A stretch of 64,000 bases of DNA from an uncultured Verrucomicrobiota bacterium (GTDB lineage: Bacteria > Verrucomicrobiota > Verrucomicrobiia > Opitutales > Opitutaceae). This document shows positions 62,202 through 64,000 of the stretch, piece after piece (within the stretch, counting starts at the first letter, position 1; every line of letters starts with the position of its first letter). The stretch is from positions 62,001 through 126,000 of the forward strand of contig CAIUGM010000022.1 in NCBI GenBank assembly GCA_903898675.1. Reading direction: 5' to 3'. Both the position numbers and the translations under genes were made by a program. The notes below the pieces were generated by a model that was not told the DNA's origin, did not search any database, and saw only the letters and a list, made by a program, of their open reading frames with translations.

Positions 62202-62693
62202 ATGCCTGAGAAAAACCCGCCCATTGACGCCGGTGTCCGCATCGGCCACGTCCACCTGAAGGTGGCCAACCTGCAGCGCGCGCTCGACTTTTATGTCGGC
62301 GTCCTCGGCTTCGAGCTCGTGCAGCGCTACGGCACGCAGGCGGCATTTATTTCAGCCGGCGGCTACCATCACCACCTCGGGCTCAACACCTGGGAGAGCC
62401 TGGGCGGTACGCCGCCGCCGCCCGGCACCACGGGGCTTTACCACACGGCGATTCTCTACCCGACCCGCGCGGCGCTCGCGGATGCCCTGCGGCGCCTCGT
62501 CAAGGCCGGCATTCCCCTCGACGGCGCCTCCGACCATGGCGTCAGCGAGGCGCTGTACCTGCACGATCCCGACCACAACGGCGTCGAGCTCTACTGGGAC
62601 CGGCCCAAGGAGCAATGGCCGCGCACCCCCGCGGGTGAACTCTCGATGGTCACGGCCCCGCTGGACCTGAAAGCCCTGCTGGCGGAGAAGTGA
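62202..62693 (+). CDS. VOC-family protein, catechol 2,3-dioxygenase-like
   Basis: 163 residues from the ATG at 62202. GHVHLKVANLQRALDFYVGV starts the VOC fold with a metal His; GLYHTAIL gives the second His and GVELYWDRP the Glu, so a metal centre is plausible. This layout is that of the CatE/YfiE-like proteins. Substrate unknown. It follows the MFS transporter after 60 bp on the same strand. Confidence 0.85.
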   Translation: MPEKNPPIDAGVRIGHVHLKVANLQRALDFYVGVLGFELVQRYGTQAAFISAGGYHHHLGLNTWESLGGTPPPPGTTGLYHTAILYPTRAALADALRRLVKAGIPLDGASDHGVSEALYLHDPDHNGVELYWDRPKEQWPRTPAGELSMVTAPLDLKALLAEK

Positions 62694-62713
62694 GGGCCTC
62701 CCGCCCTCCTCCC

Positions 62714-63160
62714 TCAATTCAACCCCAGCTCGAGCAGGTGGGGCGCCGTGTCCGGGGCGTGGACTTCGCCGCCGCCAAAGCGGCGCAAAAGACTGCGGGT
62801 CGCGGCCAGCCAGAGTTCATAGCGCCGCTCAAAGGCCTCCGCCGCCTGGTCCGGCGCCTCGATCACCGTGATGCTGACCAGGGTTCGCCGCGGCGAGAGC
62901 GCGAACACGCGGATCGGGGTGGGCGTCATCCGTTCCGGCAGCGGGCCGGCCCGCAGGTCGATGACCCCGGTGCCGGCACTCGTCTCCATGTCCACCACCT
63001 GGTCGCCGTCCGCCGTCAGTGCCCACCAGCGGCCGCGCAGCAGGGAGATGGTTTCGCAGTAGCCGGCGGACCACTTGGGCAGGTTTTCGATGTCGGCGAG
63101 AAAATTAAAAACGGCGTCGCGCGGGGCGGAAACCGTGAGGGCAAGCGTGCGGATAGTCAT
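62714..63160 (-). CDS. SRPBCC-fold protein
   Basis: 148 residues from the ATG at 63160 (MTIRTLALTVSAPRDA); an upstream in-frame start would add 11 residues. The START/polyketide-cyclase-like fold is suggested by VSAPRDAVFNFLADIENLPK and the long C-terminal helix (FERRYELWLAATRSLLRRF). It binds an unknown hydrophobic ligand. Convergent with the VOC gene. Confidence 0.75.
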   Translation of the reverse strand: MTIRTLALTVSAPRDAVFNFLADIENLPKWSAGYCETISLLRGRWWALTADGDQVVDMETSAGTGVIDLRAGPLPERMTPTPIRVFALSPRRTLVSITVIEAPDQAAEAFERRYELWLAATRSLLRRFGGGEVHAPDTAPHLLELGLN

Positions 63161-63245
63161 GGGGAGCGTGGGATTGAGCCGCCATGTTAGCACGGGCCAC
63201 TGACAGCATTATGTCAGGAGGGATGAAGCAGCCGCGCGCGGCTGC

Positions 63246-63333
63246 GTTTTAAGAGGAGTAAGGTTTAAGCTGTAAGCCAAAAGACCGCTGCCCATTGCGC
63301 CCGGTTCCGGGCTTAAGCCTTACCCCTTAAAAC
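63246..63333. repeat. GTTTTAAGGTTTAAGC-family palindrome, copy 2
   Basis: Left arm 63246-63270 (GTTTTAAGAGGAGTAAGGTT, then TAAGC) and right arm 63311-63333 (GCTTAAGCCTTACCCCTTAA, then AAC) are imperfect reverse complements. Related to 56455-56524. It occupies the gap between the SRPBCC gene and the WYL regulator. Confidence 0.85.
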
Positions 63334-63353
63334 TTATCCCCTAAGCTACGCTC

Positions 63354-64000
63354 CTACTCCGCATGCAGGGCGGTGATCTTCGCGGCCTCGGTCCGCACCA
63401 GGCGGCGGAGCTTCGCGGGGGCGAGGGCCTCGGCGTCGCCGCCGAACGACAGGAGCCAGCGCGCCATCCACTCGAACGACCAGGCAAACAGCGCGAACTC
63501 CGCGCCGCCGTCGCGCGACTTTTCCTCGATGAGCGTGGCGTAGCATTCGCGCCGTGCGCGCTCCTGCGCCCGGCCGGCGAACCAGACGCGCACCGGGATG
63601 GTCTGGTCGCGCGCGACGGATTCCTTCATGTGCTTCGCGAGGGAGAAATCGGGCCGCGGCGGGAAAACCACCGGGGTCAGCTCGAGCCGGCGGATCCGGT
63701 CGACGCGGAAATGCCGGTAGTCCTGCCGCAGCCGGCACCACGCCACGAGGTACCAGGCGCCGCCATAAAAAACCATCCCGAGCGGGTCGACGTCGCGCGC
63801 CGTGTCGGTCTCCTGCCCCCGGCCCCGGTAATCCATGCGCAACACGCGCCGCAGCACGACCCCCTGCTGCACCGGCACCAGCCAGCGCTGCGCCGCGGCC
63901 TCGGGCGCGACCTGGTCCGAGCGGCCGTAGACCAGCGTGCGCTGCGTCAGCCGTTCAATGTGATCCTGCCGGTCGCGCGGCAGCACCGCGCGCAGCTTGT
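63354..64000 (-). CDS. WYL-domain (YafY-type) transcriptional regulator, 5' end cut
   Basis: The frame is open to the window edge, so the start and the N-terminal helix-turn-helix lie outside. The visible 215 residues hold the KLRAVLP-type junction, the WYL domain (DPLGMVFYGGAWYLVAWCRL, then RHFRVDRIRRLEL) and the WCX extension (VWFAGRAQERARRE; WLLSFGGDAEALAP). WYL proteins sense nucleic acids or small ligands and regulate transcription. The target is unknown. Confidence 0.88.
   Translation of the reverse strand, partial: KLRAVLPRDRQDHIERLTQRTLVYGRSDQVAPEAAAQRWLVPVQQGVVLRRVLRMDYRGRGQETDTARDVDPLGMVFYGGAWYLVAWCRLRQDYRHFRVDRIRRLELTPVVFPPRPDFSLAKHMKESVARDQTIPVRVWFAGRAQERARRECYATLIEEKSRDGGAEFALFAWSFEWMARWLLSFGGDAEALAPAKLRRLVRTEAAKITALHAE

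Noticed and set aside
1-64000. tRNA, rRNA genes and CRISPR arrays
   Set aside because: No T-loop-like GGTTCGAATCC with paired acceptor arms, no rRNA-like stretch and no regularly spaced direct repeats were seen; the repeats present are dispersed palindromes.

Overview
The window is a high-GC, gene-dense bacterial chromosome segment. Most genes lack a clear Shine-Dalgarno sequence, and it carries a fused CcoN-CcoO oxidase, DUF3857 transglutaminase proteins, an ECF sigma factor with a membrane tail, a probable PPi-type PEP carboxykinase and abundant intergenic palindromes. Together these suggest a Verrucomicrobiota (Opitutaceae-like) organism. This is inference from gene content; no rRNA or tRNA gene is present to confirm it.

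Layout. 1-508: 3' part of an unknown gene. 568-3473: a complete transposon-like unit with 24-bp terminal inverted repeats and AT-rich flanking direct repeats. It carries a frameshifted IS1595/ISXO2-type transposase and, as passenger, a full-length HipA/YjjJ-type toxin kinase; it sits between two divergent chromosomal genes. 3651-10248: a large FAD/Fe-S oxidase carrying an in-frame palindromic insertion, a LuxR-type two-component system, and an Xaa-Pro aminopeptidase. 10273-17197: two DUF3857 proteins, adenine deaminase and a four-helix sensor-only membrane protein. 17416-25846: an eight-gene cbb3 oxidase operon on the minus strand (ccoS, ccoNO fusion, ccoQ, mono-haem ccoP, ccoG, a small membrane protein, a TauE-like protein, ccoI). 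26122-32005: a cysteine-rich protein, a K+ channel, a PocR/AraC regulator, UspA, MntR, and a cysteine dioxygenase/FAD protein pair. 32251-36767: pyruvate phosphate dikinase and the membrane-tailed sigma factor. 36861-44916: an SGNH esterase, then a signalling block (response regulators, chemoreceptor, multi-PAS hybrid kinase, CheX). 45116-52547: hydrolase, PAS/zinc-ribbon protein, aldo/keto reductase, VOC protein, YceH, DUF421 and an SPFH protein. 52996-64000: probable PPi-PEPCK, a TonB-type protein, lipocalin, ABC-F ATPase, Bcr/CflA transporter, glyoxalase-fold and SRPBCC proteins, and a partial WYL regulator.

Functional themes. Microaerobic respiration is represented by the cbb3 operon, and signalling by a chemoreceptor, CheX, a hybrid kinase and several receivers, with no CheA in view. 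PPi-linked C3/C4 metabolism is suggested by PPDK plus a probable PPi-PEPCK.

A second layer is a set of dispersed imperfect palindromes, at least six sequence families, nearly all intergenic and some nested. One has entered a coding sequence in frame, and one overlaps the start codon of a response regulator. The most interesting items are the toxin-kinase-carrying IS1595-type element, the palindromes, and a leader before the chemoreceptor in which two copies of the same 7-nt arm compete for one terminator arm.
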